Under the pieces are notes generated by a model that was not told the DNA's origin, did not search any database, and worked only from the letters and a program-made list of their open reading frames with translations. The translations under genes were made by a program, and so were the position numbers. Source: Neocallimastix lanati (nom. inval.) (Eukaryota > Neocallimastigomycota > Neocallimastigomycetes > Neocallimastigales > Neocallimastigaceae). From it: a stretch of 64,000 nt of DNA. Shown in pieces: positions 12,740 to 26,744 of the stretch (position 1 is the first letter of the stretch; each line of letters starts with the position of its first letter). The stretch lies in contig JACVTC010000095.1 of assembly GCA_016946835.1 (NCBI GenBank), forward strand, positions 542,501 through 606,500. The letters run 5' to 3'.

Positions 12740-12896
12740 AAATCCATTATTAATATAAAAATTTTAATTAAATTGAAATATACCAAAAAAAAAAAAATAA
12801 TAATAATAATAAAAAAAATAAAAATAAAAAAATAAAAATAAAAATTAAAAAAAAAAAAAAAAAAAAAAATGTATAAAAATGTATTAAAAATTTTAA

Positions 12897-12944
<48 letters not shown>

Positions 12945-13069
12945 TAAAATAAATTAACTGATTTAATAATAATAAAAAAAAATTTTTTTTAAAGTTATCT
13001 TTTAGTTTTTTAAAAATGTCTTTTAAAAATCATTTTTTATTTAAAGAAATTTAATAAAATAAAAATAAA

Positions 13070-13103
<34 letters not shown>

Positions 13104-13246
13104 CAACATCTGTAAATAAGACAGTGTTGGGATGATGTTTATTAAAACTCTCTTCTTGAAAATATTTATCTTAAGCTTCAGTTATTTTTTTTTTTTTTTT
13201 TTTTTGTTTTTGTTTTATATTTTTTCATAGATTACTTAAAGTCATC

Positions 13247-13277
<31 letters not shown>

Positions 13278-13355
13278 TTGATTATTAATTTTTTTTTTTT
13301 TTTTTGTCTTCACTACACCATACACTCTATTTAAAATAAATAAACAAATAAAAAC

Positions 13356-13403
<48 letters not shown>

Positions 13404-13880
13404 TATATATAAAATATTTATTTTATTTTATTCATATTTTTTTTGTTGTTGTTGTTAAATAATAATATTAAAAGAATAAATATATATATATTATATATAA
13501 TAAAAATAAAAATAAATTAAATAATAAAAATGAAAAAAAAAATTTTTTTTTTTTTTTTTATAATACTGATTATAAAAATAATAAGAAAAAAAAATTATGA
13601 TAAATGCTCTTTTTTTTTTTTTCCTTTCTTTTCTTTAAAAAAAATTATATATATATATTATTCTGCTATTAAAATAAATAATAATAGATTAAATTTTATT
13701 ATTACTGTAATTAAAAAAAAAAAAAATTATGAAAATCTAATTATCTATGCATAAAAAAAAATAAAATATTAATTGTATTTAATTTAAACAAATTATAAAA
13801 TATTTAAACAAAAAAAAAAAAAAAAAAAAAGATGTTTTTTTTTTTTTTTTTTTTTTTTTTTCTACTTATTATTATTAATT
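10270..13880. other. Intergenic AT desert with homopolymer tracts
   Basis: About 3.6 kb with no supportable gene. It contains TTA/TAG trinucleotide stretches at about 11130-11250, pure T or A tracts at about 12700-12734, 12849-12869, 12899-12938, 13244-13276 and 13358-13402, and AAAAT repeats around 13055-13100. A short less AT-rich patch at about 10935-10980 could be coding debris but is too short to assign. Confidence 0.6.
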
Positions 13881-14992
13881 TTAACGAGTCCATTGTCTAC
13901 CATCACTACTTTTTTTACCAGAAGCATCAGTTATAGAGGATTTTTGTTTTAAAAAGTGTTCCTTTCCTTCAATAGCTTTCTTATTCTTATAACCGGCACC
14001 AAAGCCACCGCCACCACCACGTCTTTGAATTCTATCAGTTTTTTGACTGGCTCCAATAGTAATATTAACGTGTGGAGGCACGGTGAAACCATAGGCCTTC
14101 GCAACCTTTTGTAAATCTAAAGAATTTACATTGAAAATCTTTTTAAGGGAATGAGAAGCATAGGCTTGAAGATAGGAACGGTAACCATCACGAGCTGATT
14201 TATTTAAATAATAATTCTTTTCTACTAGCTTTTCAAGTTGTGATTGAACATTAGCAATCTTATTTAAAGGGAATTGATATTCGTTTAAAGGAACCTTAGC
14301 ATGTTTAAGGAATCTAAGGAATCCTAATTCAGTAGGAAGTAAGAATAAAAGGGCATGGCCACTTCTATTTAAACCACGAGCGGTACGACCAACACGATGA
14401 ATATATTCTTTTGGATCATCTGGTGGATCGTATTGAATAATCCAATCAACAGCTGGAATATCTAAACCACGAGCAGCAACATCAGTACATAATAAAATAC
14501 CGGTATCTGAATTAACAAATTCAAAGAAGGTATTTGTTCTTTTTTGTTGCTTTTGACGACCGTGAAGTTCTAATACTGGAATATCAATATAGTTTAATAA
14601 TTCAGAATGATATTTAACTGAATTACAAGAAGAGAAGAAAACAATAACCTTCTTTTTTAAATTCTTCTTTAAGAATGTGAATAATAATAAGAATCTTTTA
14701 TCACTTGGACAAATGACATAACCTTGTTCTAAACCTTCTACAGTAGCACTTTCTTTGTGTTCATCGACATTAATATATAATGGTGAACGCTTTAATGAAA
14801 CACGAGCTAAATCTTCAACCTTAGTAGTTTGAGTAGCAGAGAAGAACATTGTTTGACGTTCTTTTTATTATTTTCAATATCGAATTAATTTATATTATAT
14901 TATATTATTTTAATAAAATTAATGGGTACATTGATATGTTATTTAATTAATTTAAACATTATTTTATATATAATTTGTGTATATAAAAGTAT

Positions 14993-15034
<42 letters not shown>

Positions 15035-16583
15035 AACATATAATTTAAAAATTGTATATAATTAAATTATTAATAATTATTAGAAAATATAAATATATTA
15101 CAATATAAATATTATAATTTATAATTTTATCATTTATATTAATTTAATACTTTAATTACCTTTTGGAAGTAATTTAATAATTTGTTTCATTTCTTCTTCG
15201 AAACCAACTTCTAAAATTCTATCTGCTTCATCAATAACTAAACATTTTAAATTTTTGAAGATAAAACCTTTGGTATTCTAATTAAATATAAATAATATTA
15301 ATAATATTTTAAATTTTTAAAATAAAATTAAAAAAATTAAAAATTTTATAAATATATTATGATTAAAAAATTTTTTTAAATAATATATATAAATTATTAC
15401 TATTATAATTTTTTTTTATTTAAGAAATTTACCTGAAGGTGATCTAATAAACGACCTGGAGTAGAAACTAATAAATTAACACCTTTAGCTAATTTTTCTG
15501 CTTCAGCTTTTCTGTTTGCACCACCCATAACAATACCGAAAGTTTGATGATGATATTTCATTAATTCCTTTGCAACACCAAAAATTTGAAGAGCTAATTC
15601 ACGAGTTGGTGAAATAACAATAACACCAGTACCGTTTCTTGGCTTAAACTTCAAACGTGCTAACATTTCAACTACTGGAATTAAAAAGGCTAAAGTTTTA
15701 CCAGAACCGGTTTTAGCAGCACCTAAAATATCACGACCAGTTAAAGCTGCTGGAATAGAGCGAGCTTGAACTTCAGTCATTTTTTTAAATCCCATTTCCT
15801 TAATAGCTTTTAAGGTATTTTCTGAAGCCTTAAGAGCTTGGAAATCCTTATCAATTTCTTTATCATCTATTTAATAAAATTAGAATTATTTAATTTTTTT
15901 TTTTTTTTTTTTTTTTAATGTTCAAAATTTTTACAGTATACGAATAAATTTAATAATTTCATATATTTTAAAAATGATTTTTATATCGATATTTCATAAA
16001 AAAATTGATTTTATTATAAATTGGATTTCATATAATTTTATTAAATTATAATAGATTTTGTTATATTTATATTCAATAAAAAATTATAATAAATAATTAT
16101 ATATTAAAATATACATATATATATAAAATTATTAGTTCAAAAAATTCAATTTTCTTTTTCTTATTATTCTTTTAGAAATTAATTTATCTATTCTTTTATT
16201 TTTATTTTTATTTTTTTTTTATTTTTTTTTATTTTTTTTTTTATTTTTATTTTTATTTTTATTATTATTATTATTAATATTTTAATAAAATTCTTAATTA
16301 TTTTTACCCATCTGATTTACTAATTCTTCGGAAGTATTTTCAGTAGATTCCTCCATAACTTGATCTTCTACTTCTTTATTTGATATAAAATTATGACATT
16401 GTTTAAAAATTATACAAAATATAAATGATTTAAGAAAAGAAAATAATAATAAAAAAAGAAGTAATTTTTAATATTGTTAAATTAAGTATATTTTAATAAT
16501 AATAAATTGAATACTTTTTAAAATTAATATTTATATATAATTTATAATTTATATTATTTGTTACCTTGGTTATCTTTACTCAT
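13881..16583 (-). CDS. HAS1: DEAD-box ATP-dependent RNA helicase, HAS1/DDX18 type
   Basis: Five exons (16583-16565, 16373-16308, 15866-15433, 15277-15160, 14860-13881) encode 538 residues; each junction has GT/AG ends and preserves the frame. All DEAD-box motifs are present: Walker A AKTGSGKT (79-86), PTRELA (115-120), STPGR, DEAD (189-192), SAT (220-222), TDVAARGLD (338-346) and HRVGRTAR (367-374). The C-terminal YGF.VPP..N..IG segment is characteristic of Has1/DDX18, which acts in the nucleolus on both pre-ribosomal subunits and releases snoRNAs; yeast Has1 has about 505 residues. The acidic N-terminus (1-30) is short, and a Gly-rich [11 protein letters not shown] run near the end may bind RNA. 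The first exon is only 19 nt. Confidence 0.95.
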
Positions 16584-18040
16584 TTTATCTTTATTATAAT
16601 ATTACTAATACAACAACAAAAGAAAATAAAAGAGGTGAATTTTAATTTAAAATAAGGAATTCAATATAAAATTATAAAAAAGTGTGAGCAAGAAGAAAAG
16701 AAAAGAAAAAAAAATAATAAAAAAAAAAAAAATAAAATAAAATAAAATAAAATATTAATTTAATATAAAATAAAGTTAATTAATATCTAATATTTAAAAT
16801 AATAGTAAAATATAATTACTGATTTAAATTTTAAAAATTAAGTTATTGTTATTTTTATTATAATAATTATTATTTCATTATATAATTTTATAATTTTTTT
16901 TTTAAAAAAAAATAATGTACATGATTCTACAATATTTTTGTAATATGATTGGATAAAAATAATAATTTTAATATATATGATTGGGTTTTATTCGTTTTTT
17001 AAACTTTCAAAAATTAAAGTTTATTTTTTTTTTTTGATATATATAGAATAAAATTTAATTATTGAATAAAAAAATATTTTTTATTTGCTAATTATTAATA
17101 TATTGAAATATATTATTATCAATTATTTACATATTATATTTTTCATATAATTATTATGATCAAAAAGTTTAAAATGAATAAATAAATAAATAAATAAATA
17201 TTTAATTAGTTAAATAAATGAATTTTTAAATAATTTTTTATTAATTAAGTAAATGGATGCTTATAAATTAAAAATATTTAATAATAAATGGATATAAAAT
17301 TAATAATTAAATAAAATTAGATTTTTTTCATTATACAATATATATATATTAATAGCATTAAATAGAATTTCAATTTTAAGTATTATTATTCCTTATTATT
17401 ATTTCCAAATATGTTTATTAGCAATATATAAAAGTTTATACATAAAAAAATAGTTTGAAATTTTCCCAAGTTCTATAAATTTAAAGTTAGGTTATTAACT
17501 TCATGTTTTTTTTTTTTTTTTTTTTTGGTTTAAAACGGTTGGTTGTACTAATAGATACGAAATTTTGGATAGAGTTAAAGATAATTTATATTGGGAAATA
17601 GCTATTAAAATGAAATATATCCACAAGCAAATGATTTTTTTTTTATGAAACGGTTTCAGGAAAAATTCCTTCAATATAAAGCTACCGATTAAATTGTATT
17701 TAAAGAAAGATAATATAAGCTTGCTATAGGTAATTAAAGAAAATACTTTCCTAATAAATTATGAGCAATTAAAATTATTATTGAAATTTGGTAGTTCATT
17801 CTATGGTTAGGCTGTGAAAAAAAAAAAAAAAAAAAAAAAACTTTTTTTTAAAGATTTTCAAGATGATTATCAAAATATGATTTTTATCATTAATAATAAA
17901 AGTTATATATTTAAAAATAATTATAATTAAATTTTTATACTATATATTTCTTAAAATATACATATTTATAAGTCCTCTATGAATATTTTTTTATCATTAA
18001 TTTTTTTTTATTTTTTTTATTTTTTATTTTATTTTATTTA

Positions 18041-18091
<51 letters not shown>

Positions 18092-18254
18092 TTTTTATTT
18101 TTCAATTTAATATAAATCACCTAAAATTTAAAATTATAAAATTAAAAAATTAAACTATTTATATAAAGTGATAATTTAAAATTTTTATTGTATTTATTTA
18201 TTTATTTCTTCTTTTTTTATATTTTATTATTATTATTATTATTATTATTTTTAA

Positions 18255-18295
<41 letters not shown>

Positions 18296-18592
18296 ATTTT
18301 TTTAATAAATAAAAATATTAAAAATTAAATAAATTGAATAAATATATAATATTTTTTTATATATTTATTATCCTTATTCTTTTATAATTATTTTGTTTTT
18401 GATTTTGCTTTTCTTCTCTCTAGTTTTAATTTAGTGATATGGTAATAAATATGTATAATTAATATGTTATTATTATTATTATTAGTATTATTATTTTTAT
18501 TCTATTACTAGATATTTGAATTATTTATTTTCATTATTATAATAGTGAACAAAATATTCAAATTTCTGTAAAAAAAAAAAAAAAATGTTTTT
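16584..18592. other. Intergenic AT-rich sequence
   Basis: Upstream region of the HAS1-like gene and downstream region of the F-box gene. It holds poly-T tracts (about 18059-18089 and 18257-18294) and AATA repeats. A slightly less AT-rich patch at about 17525-17815 has stops in all frames and resembles decayed coding sequence without a recognisable family. Confidence 0.55.
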
Positions 18593-19471
18593 TTAAGGGT
18601 AATATTGAATACCAAAAATATTTAATCCCGCTCTTGACACATTTAACCCCACTGTTTCTTCACAACCCGTAATATCTAAAAATTTTAATCTTTTGCATTT
18701 TTGAATGATTTGTGAAATTGATCTTTCGGTAACTAATTCACATCCTGTTAAGTCTAATTGCTCCAAGTTTGGACAATATTCAGCTTTTAAATAATATAAT
18801 ACATATATAATAATATATAATATTAAATTAAAATATATATATATAATTAATTAAATTTCATACAATTAATTATTAGATATTTGCAATTATAATAATAAAA
18901 AAATATTTAATATTATATATATAATAGAATTTTATATAATAATAAAATGTTTATATTGAATATATATATATGTATACTTATGTATTTTACCTAAATCTAT
19001 TATAGTTTCGTCCGTAATACTTTTACAAAATGAAATATCCAGTACTTTAAATCGAAGACCATAAAGCCTCGCAATACTTCTAATAGTTTTATCTTGTAAA
19101 CATTTACATGTATTTAAATTTAAAGTATGAATATTTGGACATGAATTTAATATTGATAATAAATGATTAGTTTTAACATCAAGCCAACGATGTGGTATAT
19201 ATTTTAAATTAATTTCTTCAACGTAATTTCCAGGAGATTTCAATGTAAACTTTGAATTGTTAATTTGAAAATTACTAATTGCGCAATTTTTTTTAGTAAT
19301 AGTACAAATAAAAATTCGAAGCGCTTTTGCTGAAGTTATTAATGGTGCTTTATAAAGAATAGGTAATGTAAGATAATAAAAATTATGAGAGACGAATAGG
19401 CAAGAATAAAGATTTCCAAATTTATCTAATTCTTTCAATATTGAAATTATTATTTCATTTGGTAAATTCAT
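18593..19471 (-). CDS. F-box / leucine-rich repeat protein
   Basis: Two exons, 19471-18991 and 18783-18593, separated by a 207-bp GT-AG intron, encode 223 residues. Residues 2-40 form an F-box (LPNEIIISILKELDKFGNLY...VSHNFYYLTLPILYK), which binds Skp1 in SCF ubiquitin ligases. Cysteine-containing leucine-rich repeats of the AMN1/Grr1/FBXL type follow (CPNIHTLNLNTCKCLQDKTI, LDISFCKSITDETI, CPNLEQLDLTGCELVTERSI, LKFLDITGC). The intron falls between two repeats and keeps their register, which supports the model. The protein is short, with about four or five repeats, so the substrate-binding arc is small. The substrate is unknown. Confidence 0.87.
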
Positions 19472-22400
19472 ATTGTTAAGTTTTTCACTTTTTTATATGC
19501 TGATATATATATTTATTTATATATATGTTTATTTTGTTTTTCCTTTTTTTTTTTTTTTTTTTTTTTTATTATTATTATATATTTGTAATATTTATAAAAA
19601 TACTAGAGAAAATTTTATTACTCCATATTTTTCTTTTTTTTTTAGATTATATTAAAACATTATGATAAAAAATTAAATATTATATATTATAAATATTTCC
19701 CTTTCTTTTTTAGGTAAATATATTTAGATATTATGATATTATGTAAAATATATAAATATTAAATTATAATATATAAATATATAATATAATAATAAAATTA
19801 TTGTTAATATTGTTAATGAATTATATTATAATTGTAAATTTTGTTTATAGAAATATTATTTGAAGTTTAATAAACAATAATAATGAATAAATCCTCAACA
19901 ATAATCTTTATTAATGCTATTAAATAATAATAATATAATAAAAAATAAATATTGTATATATTTATAAAATTTAAAAAAATAGTTCCAAAATTATTTTTTT
20001 CTTTGTTTTTATTTCAAATTTTTAAATTATAGTCCATATTGTACTTATACACATCATATTCATTTAAACAATAATTATCTCGGAATAATAATTTGAAATT
20101 TATAATTAAAAATAATTACCTAAATTTTAAAAGTTTCGGAAATATATATTTATTTATATTAAAAATATTTAAATATATATTTATTTATATTAAAAATATT
20201 TATATAAGTATAAAAGTATATATGAATTATTGTTTTTATTATTATTATTATTATTATTTTTAAATTTTTTAAAATTAAAAAATTTATAAAATTCAATTGT
20301 TATGTATATTATTTAAATTTTATAAATTCTACTTATATAAATTTAGATTACCTTAGAGGAGGGATTACTTTTTATTTTGATTAGAAATTTAATTAGTAAT
20401 AAAAAAAAATAATAATAGTAAAAAAAAAAAAAATTATTAATAATAAAAGATATATTAAAAATATTTTGATTGTTTTGTATATAATATATTATTTATATAT
20501 ATTATATTTACATATTTGATAATATAAATCATCTATTTTAATTAATTTCTATTATATATAAAATATATATTTATTAATTAATTAAAATAAGTAAATTACT
20601 TTTTTATTATTATTATGATTTAATTGATTTTTATATTATTATTGTGAATAGTAATAATAATAATAAACCCTATTTTAATAATATATTTTAAATAAACTAA
20701 TGGTAATGTTCAAATATGCTGATATTATTTTAAAAATAGATTAAAACTTTTTTTTTTTTTTTTTTTTTTTTTAAATAATACATATATATATAAAAGATAT
20801 GTTTAGACATTAATTTTCTACCTTTTTTTTTTTTTTTTTAAATGGAATACTTATATAATTTTATCCTAATATGATATTAAATAAAATTTTAACAAAAGTT
20901 TTTGCAATAAGATATTAAATAAAATTTTTACAAAAGTTTTTGTAATAATAAAATTATTAATATTTAATTAATAAGTTTTTTGTAATAATATTTTTAAAAT
21001 TTTACTTTATTAAATAGTAATTTATATACTTTCCTTATTAATAAAATATATAAATAAATATATAAATTAATATTTTTCTTGATAAAAAAAGATATTAATT
21101 AAAAAAAAAATAATAATATAAAAAATAAAAAAAAATAAAATTGAATAAAATAAAAGAAGTAGAAAGATTATTTTTTAATAAATTTTAAATTTTAATATTC
21201 ATCAATTAATTTAATAAAAGTTATGTTTAGGAATTATTAATTTAAAAAAATTAAGAATTATTAAAAATATATATATGTTGTTAATTGTTATACTTTATTT
21301 TTTTATTATACAGAAAAATTTATGAATATATAAATATAGATTCTATAAATAACAACTACTTCTAAAATTCAAATATATATTTTATATCTTAGGTATTTTT
21401 AAATTAATTGATAAATTAACTTTTATTAAAAAATAAAATTAATTATTATAAAATTAAAGAGAATGAAGTTTTTTTTATAATAAAATATAAGAAATTAAAA
21501 AAAAAAAACTTAAAAAGTTCTCATTATTTTGTTATTAATTGCTATAAAAAAAATTAATGAGATTGAAGGTCCCTGCATTTTATTATTATTATTATCATTA
21601 TTTCTTCTTTATTTTAAAAATATTATGTGAATTTAAATTAAAATATGTATTTTTTTCTAGATATTTTAATAATTTATTAATTATTTTCTTCATCTTTATT
21701 TAAAATTTTTGAATAAAAATATTATTTTTAGTATAATATTATTTACTTAATAAAAATAAAATATATCAGAGTTTTTATTATTCATATTAATATAAATAAT
21801 ATGAATATGAATATGAATAAATAGAACTTTTATTTTTTTTAAAAAAAAAAAAATTAAGAAAAAAATTTTTTCTAATATTATAAAGAATAATTTATATAAT
21901 AACATACAATAATATTTATTGTTAATACTATTTTATTGCAATAAATATTATTATTGATATTATTATTTATTATTTATTATTTATTATTATTTATTATATA
22001 TTATTATTATTATTATTATTATTATTTTCATTAAATGAATATATAACTAATTGTAATTGATATACAAATTTATTTTCTAGATCTTTTAATAATTATTTTC
22101 CTCGTGTTTCTTAATTTTATATATAATCTTTGAATTAAGAATATTTGCTTATTAAATTATTCATTTTTACTTAACAAAAATAATATATAACAGTACCTAT
22201 ATTATTTTCACTATATAAATAAATAGATGAACAAATGCTTTTTTTATTTATTTATTTATTTATTTATTATTTCAATTTTTTTAATGCTATTTGTAATAAT
22301 AATAATTAATATAATATAGTTATTATTATTTCTTTTTCATTAAATAAATATTTGATAAATATAATTTTATATATATATATATATATATTTTTTTTTTCTA

Positions 22401-23234
22401 GATATTTTAATACTTTAATAATTATTTTTCCAATATTTATTTATTCATTTAATATTTAATATAAGGTTTTTAAATTAGTAATATCACGATCAGTAAACTA
22501 ATTATTTATTTACTTAGTAATAAAATATTATATAAACACACTACTATAAATTAAAAATAAATAAATGTTTTAATAAGGAATTCTTTAAATAATAAAAATT
22601 TTTTAATTATTTCTTTTTTTTTTTTTTTTTTTTTCTTTCTTTTTTTTTTTTAATATTAAGAGTATTTTATATTAACACTAATCTAAAAAATATAGTTACT
22701 AGGAAATATATATATTTATATACTTTTATACTTCCATATACTTAATTTTTATTAAAATTGATAAACCCTATAAATATTTAGTATTTTAATGTATGGAGAA
22801 AAAAAAATTATAATAATCAATATTAAGACACATTTACTTATGTATTATGTCTTCAACTGAAGAAAAACAAAAGGGATATTAACTTTTATAAATCAAAACA
22901 ATTGTTCATATTTGAACTTTTTTTTTATTCTTTTTTTATTTTTTATTTTTAATTTTTTTTATTTGTGTATATATTATATATATTTGTATTGGAAAAAACT
23001 TATATAATGAAATTAATAAATATAAATTTTATATTGATATTTTAGTTGACAATTATAAAATTTTTCTTTGAAAAGATATGTCTTAAATTTTTTAATTTAA
23101 ATAAATATAAATAATACTATATATATATCTTGATTTCTTTTTTCTCTAATTTATATAATTATTATTTGAATTACTGTTTATAATTCTATTATAATTACTA
23201 TTTATATTTTATGTTTAATTATTTCCTATATTAT
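19472..23234. other. Intergenic AT desert
   Basis: Nearly 3.8 kb of A/T sequence with TTA and ATT microsatellites (about 20232-20258, 21956-22026) and poly-T tracts. The motif TTTTCTAGATATTTTAATAATT or close variants recurs at about 21654, 22073 and 22394, each time with a similar neighbourhood. This suggests a degenerate repeat with a spacing of roughly 320-420 bp. No coding sequence was seen. Confidence 0.5.
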
Positions 23235-23792
23235 TTAGTCCTTCTTCTTTGATTGTTTAGACTTGGTATTAGCATCTTCTGGTTCTTCCTTAGGTGGAAC
23301 ATAAGCTTCACCAGTAACCTTTGTGATGTAGTTACTCATGGTTTTGTTTTCCTTTTCAAGACGAGCAACAGTTTCACGAAGACCATTACGTTCCTTACGA
23401 TAACGACCGCTACGTAAAACTACTAAGTGAAGTAAGTAAACGACAATACCACAGTATAAAGTGAAAGCAAGGATATAGAAATCACGTTGAGTTTTGTGTA
23501 AACGCTTGGTGGCTTCAGCAATAACATCTTGACTAGTTGATGATTTGTATGCTCTGTCCACTTGTTCATTACAGTTTTTTAAATTACGAATGTTATCACA
23601 GAACAATAAAGCAATGAAAACTTGAAGAACACCATAAGCGAATCTAATTTTGTTTAATAAACCAAAATTGGAGGTAGTGAATTTTTCAATGATAGTACGA
23701 CGGAATGGTACTCTCCATGGAACAGCCATATATAATATTAATATACATTGAAAGACTAAAATATATGAAATAATAGCAATGAATGGAGTCAT
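23235..23792 (-). CDS. BAP31-like ER membrane protein (yeast YET family)
   Basis: Single exon, 185 residues. Three hydrophobic segments (about 4-24, 48-66 and 107-126) lie in the N-terminal two thirds, with the family pattern of basic loops (PWRVPFRRTIIEKF) and a conserved Q-R-x-x-Y helix (KTQRDFYILAFTL). A coiled-coil tail follows (RNGLRETVARLEKENKTM) and ends in the dilysine-type ER retrieval signal KKKD. BAP31/Yet proteins assist export, sorting and quality control of membrane proteins at the ER and associate with the translocon. The start lies at the first Met of the first membrane segment. Length fits the fungal Yet proteins (about 200 residues). Confidence 0.9.
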   Translation of the reverse strand: MTPFIAIISYILVFQCILILYMAVPWRVPFRRTIIEKFTTSNFGLLNKIRFAYGVLQVFIALLFCDNIRNLKNCNEQVDRAYKSSTSQDVIAEATKRLHKTQRDFYILAFTLYCGIVVYLLHLVVLRSGRYRKERNGLRETVARLEKENKTMSNYITKVTGEAYVPPKEEPEDANTKSKQSKKKD

Positions 23793-24956
23793 TTTTAATA
23801 TTTTTTCTTTTCTTTTTAATAATATAGGCTATGTAAAATTATTGTGATTGATTATTTATAAAAAAAAAAAAGAATAAATAATTAATAATTTTTATTTTAT
23901 TTATTAAATATAATTACAATTTATTTAAAAATTATTAATCCTTGTCTTTAAAATTTTTTTGTTTTAATTCTTATAATACCTCAATGTATTAATAATATCT
24001 TATTTTTTTTTAAATTATAAATAATATAAATACTTTTTAATATTTCTTTGTAAAGATTGTTGAATTTAAAAAAAAAAGAAAAAAAAAAGAAAAAAAAATT
24101 GATATTGACTAAATAATTTTTTTTTATTAAACAATCTTTATTAGGATTAATTATTTTTTATTAATTTAAATTATTTAGAAAATAATCATATTTTTATTAT
24201 TTATTACGAAATTATGATTATTTAAATTCTATTTATTATTATTTATTGTAAATGGATGAACTATATTATTCGCTGATTCCTATTTAATTAAAATATATTA
24301 AAATAAATTAAAATCATATTAAAAGATGAATTTTTAATATATTTATTATTTCTATAGAATATATTATAATATTATAATAATAAATAGTTTAAATGATTTT
24401 TTTTTATAATTATTATTTTGTAGAACTATTTTTTTGTTATAAGATATAATATCTATAATATTTTTATTAAGTACTTCCATTATCTTTTTTAAAGCTATAT
24501 TCATTAGAAGATGGAAATATTGCTAAGATGATAATTAATTAATATTTCATAGGTTATTATTATTATTTTTTTTATATTTCATTATAATTATTTTTTCATT
24601 TTATTTCTAAGAATTTAAAAAAAATTAAAAAAAATTTTTATTAACGGCTTGTAATTTTTTCTATTGAAAAAGTGGCTGACAATGGTCTTTTTTTTTTTTT
24701 TTTTTTTGTGAAAATAATTGTAACAGGAGATGTAGAAAAAATATATACATATATTTATATTTATATATATAATATAAAAAAAAAAATTATGAAAATATTT
24801 ATTATAAATTGAAAATAAAAAAAAATATTTAAAACATATGATTAAGATGCTTTAGCATAATAATAAAAAATTAGGCCAAATGTGATGATAAGTCAATTCC
24901 AATTCTAATTAGGTTTATATTTAATTTAAAAAAATTTAATTGCCATAATACAAATA

Positions 24957-24991
<35 letters not shown>

Positions 24992-25077
24992 AAAAAAAAA
25001 ACAGGTGATATTTATAGCAAAACTTTTACCTGAAATAAATATAAAAAAATATAATATAATACAATAATATAATATAA
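23793..25077. other. Intergenic AT-rich sequence
   Basis: Upstream region of the BAP31-like gene. A/T sequence with poly-T at about 24690-24707 and an (AAAT)n tract at about 24958-24992. No gene was seen. Confidence 0.55.
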
Positions 25078-25215
25078 TAAAATAAAATAAAATAAAATAA
25101 AATAAAATAAAATAAAATAAAATAAAATAAAATAAAATAAAATAAAATAAAATAAAATAAAATAAAATAAAATAAAATAAAATAAAATAAAATAAAATAA
25201 AATAAAATAAAATAA
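25078..25215. repeat. (AAAAT)n pentanucleotide repeat, about 27 units
   Basis: A perfect AAAAT tandem array of about 135 bp, grading into AAAT units. It sits directly upstream of the 47-bp minisatellite. Confidence 0.95.
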
Positions 25216-25262
25216 ATAAATAAATAAATAGAAAAATAAAATAAAATAAATAAATAAATAAA

Positions 25263-25450
25263 TAGAAAAATAAAATAAATAATTAATAGATAAATAATAA
25301 ATAAATAAATAGAAAAATAAAATAAATAATTAATAGATAAATAATAAATAAATAAATAGAAAAATAAAATAAATAATTAATAGATAAATAATAAATAAAT
25401 AAATAGAAAAATAAAATAAATAATTAATAGATAAATAGAAAAACAAACAA
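25263..25450. repeat. 47-bp minisatellite, four copies
   Basis: Units begin TAGAAAAATAAAATAAATAA at 25263, 25310, 25357 and 25404, a constant 47-nt spacing. Each contains TTAATAGATAAATAATAAAT. The last copy diverges after TAGATAAATAG. It flanks the retroelement-rich block. Confidence 0.9.
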
Positions 25451-25983
25451 ACAAATAACTAACTAAATAATGATAATACTTTTATTAATAACAATATAAA
25501 ATGCTTATGTATGGTTATTAATTTGAAGTTCTAAAAACAGAAAATTTTGATTTCATATAATATGTAGAATTTCCTTTAATGTTTTAAATTGATTTCTATG
25601 TTTTTTCTTATTTTCGTAAAATATTTTTCTATTAATTTCTTTACGAAGAAAAGCAAGAAAATCGATATCAAAGAAAGCAATTGAATCCCATGGTTAATAT
25701 AATTTTTTTAAAAATAAAGTCATTACCTGTTTTAAATTTATATATTAAACAGTAACATTTTTATTTTAAATAATGATTTGAAACATTTCATTATACTTTT
25801 TTTTTTATTAATGATTAGAAATATTCATAAAATTTATATTGTAATTATATTAAATTTAAATTGAAATCATCATTTATTGTTTTTAAATAATTATACATTT
25901 GATATTACTTATTATATAAATATGTAGTATCATTGGAAAGTGTATTTTTTATTAAATTCTATAATTTAAATATATTCAAAAAT
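25451..25983. other. Region 3' of the copia remnant, no recognisable LTR
   Basis: A/T sequence with a less AT-rich patch at about 25560-25690 that has a short open minus-strand frame. No copy of the 272-bp LTR found at 28888-29159 was detected here by eye, so the 3' LTR is missing or very diverged. Confidence 0.5.
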
Positions 25984-26660
25984 ACTTTTGGTTAATGGAT
26001 TTGCCATCATTGAGTTAGAACCAATGAGTGTTAATTTAATTTCATTTTTTAAAATTTCATCTTTAACATATTTGTATTTGATGTCCATATAATTGGATCA
26101 TCCCTTTTTGTTTTCATTTTCATCTATATCTTTACATGGTTTATAATTTTTTCTATTATTAATTCTAATATTTTTGTTGATTATTTCATTTACTAATCTT
26201 TTTATCCATATAGTTTGTTTTGTACATTTTATTATACTTGAATATTTCGCTTCTGTGGTTGAAAAGACTATATTTTTTTTGAGTGATTAATTTCCATGAT
26301 ATATAACTATCTCCTAATACAACAGTATATTCTGAAGTGGATCTTCTTTTAATTTCATTACCAGCGAAATCTTCATCACAATAAGCTCTTAAAATATTCT
26401 TTACGTTATAATGGATTGAATAGTCCTTTAAACTTTTAAGGTATTTTAACATTTGAATACCTGCATTCAGAGAAGCCTATGTTGGATTCTCAGAAAATCT
26501 TGCAGCTTGATTAACTGCAAATGCTATATCTGGTCTTGTTTTTGTTGATATATATAATTCAATCGATATTTTATAATTAGTTTTGTTAATTTTTCCAGAG
26601 TTTTCTCTATCTTCTAATTTTTCATTGATACATGATGTTCTAATTATTTTAGTATTACTA
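25984..26660 (-). mobile_element. Ty1/copia pol remnant: end of RT and RNase H
   Basis: Minus-strand translation gives the copia RT tail TRPDIAFAVNQAARFSENP, an in-frame stop, then a Q-MLKYLK stretch and an RNase H core (AYCDEDFAGNEIKRRSTSEY...ISWK). The usual copia ending follows, with HIDIKYH-like and D.LTK-like segments (YMDIKYKYVKDEI, NPLTK). There are frameshifts and stops (for example near 26106 and 26476), so it is inactive. The 5' part of pol is missing and a gypsy-type fragment begins within about 90 bp upstream. Confidence 0.85.
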
Positions 26661-26744
26661 AAAGTTAATTAATAAAATAATTATAATAAAAGAAAAAAAA
26701 AATAAATAAAAAATAAAATAATTTTTGTTTTTTTTGAGTGTTAT

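Noticed and set aside
17520-17830. Patch of mixed composition between the HAS1-like and F-box genes.
   Set aside because: Stops in all six frames and no motif recognised; at most old coding debris.
25550-25695. Minus-strand open frame of about 45 codons 3' of the copia remnant.
   Set aside because: No start, no family signature and no link to the copia frame; could be retroelement debris but not supportable.
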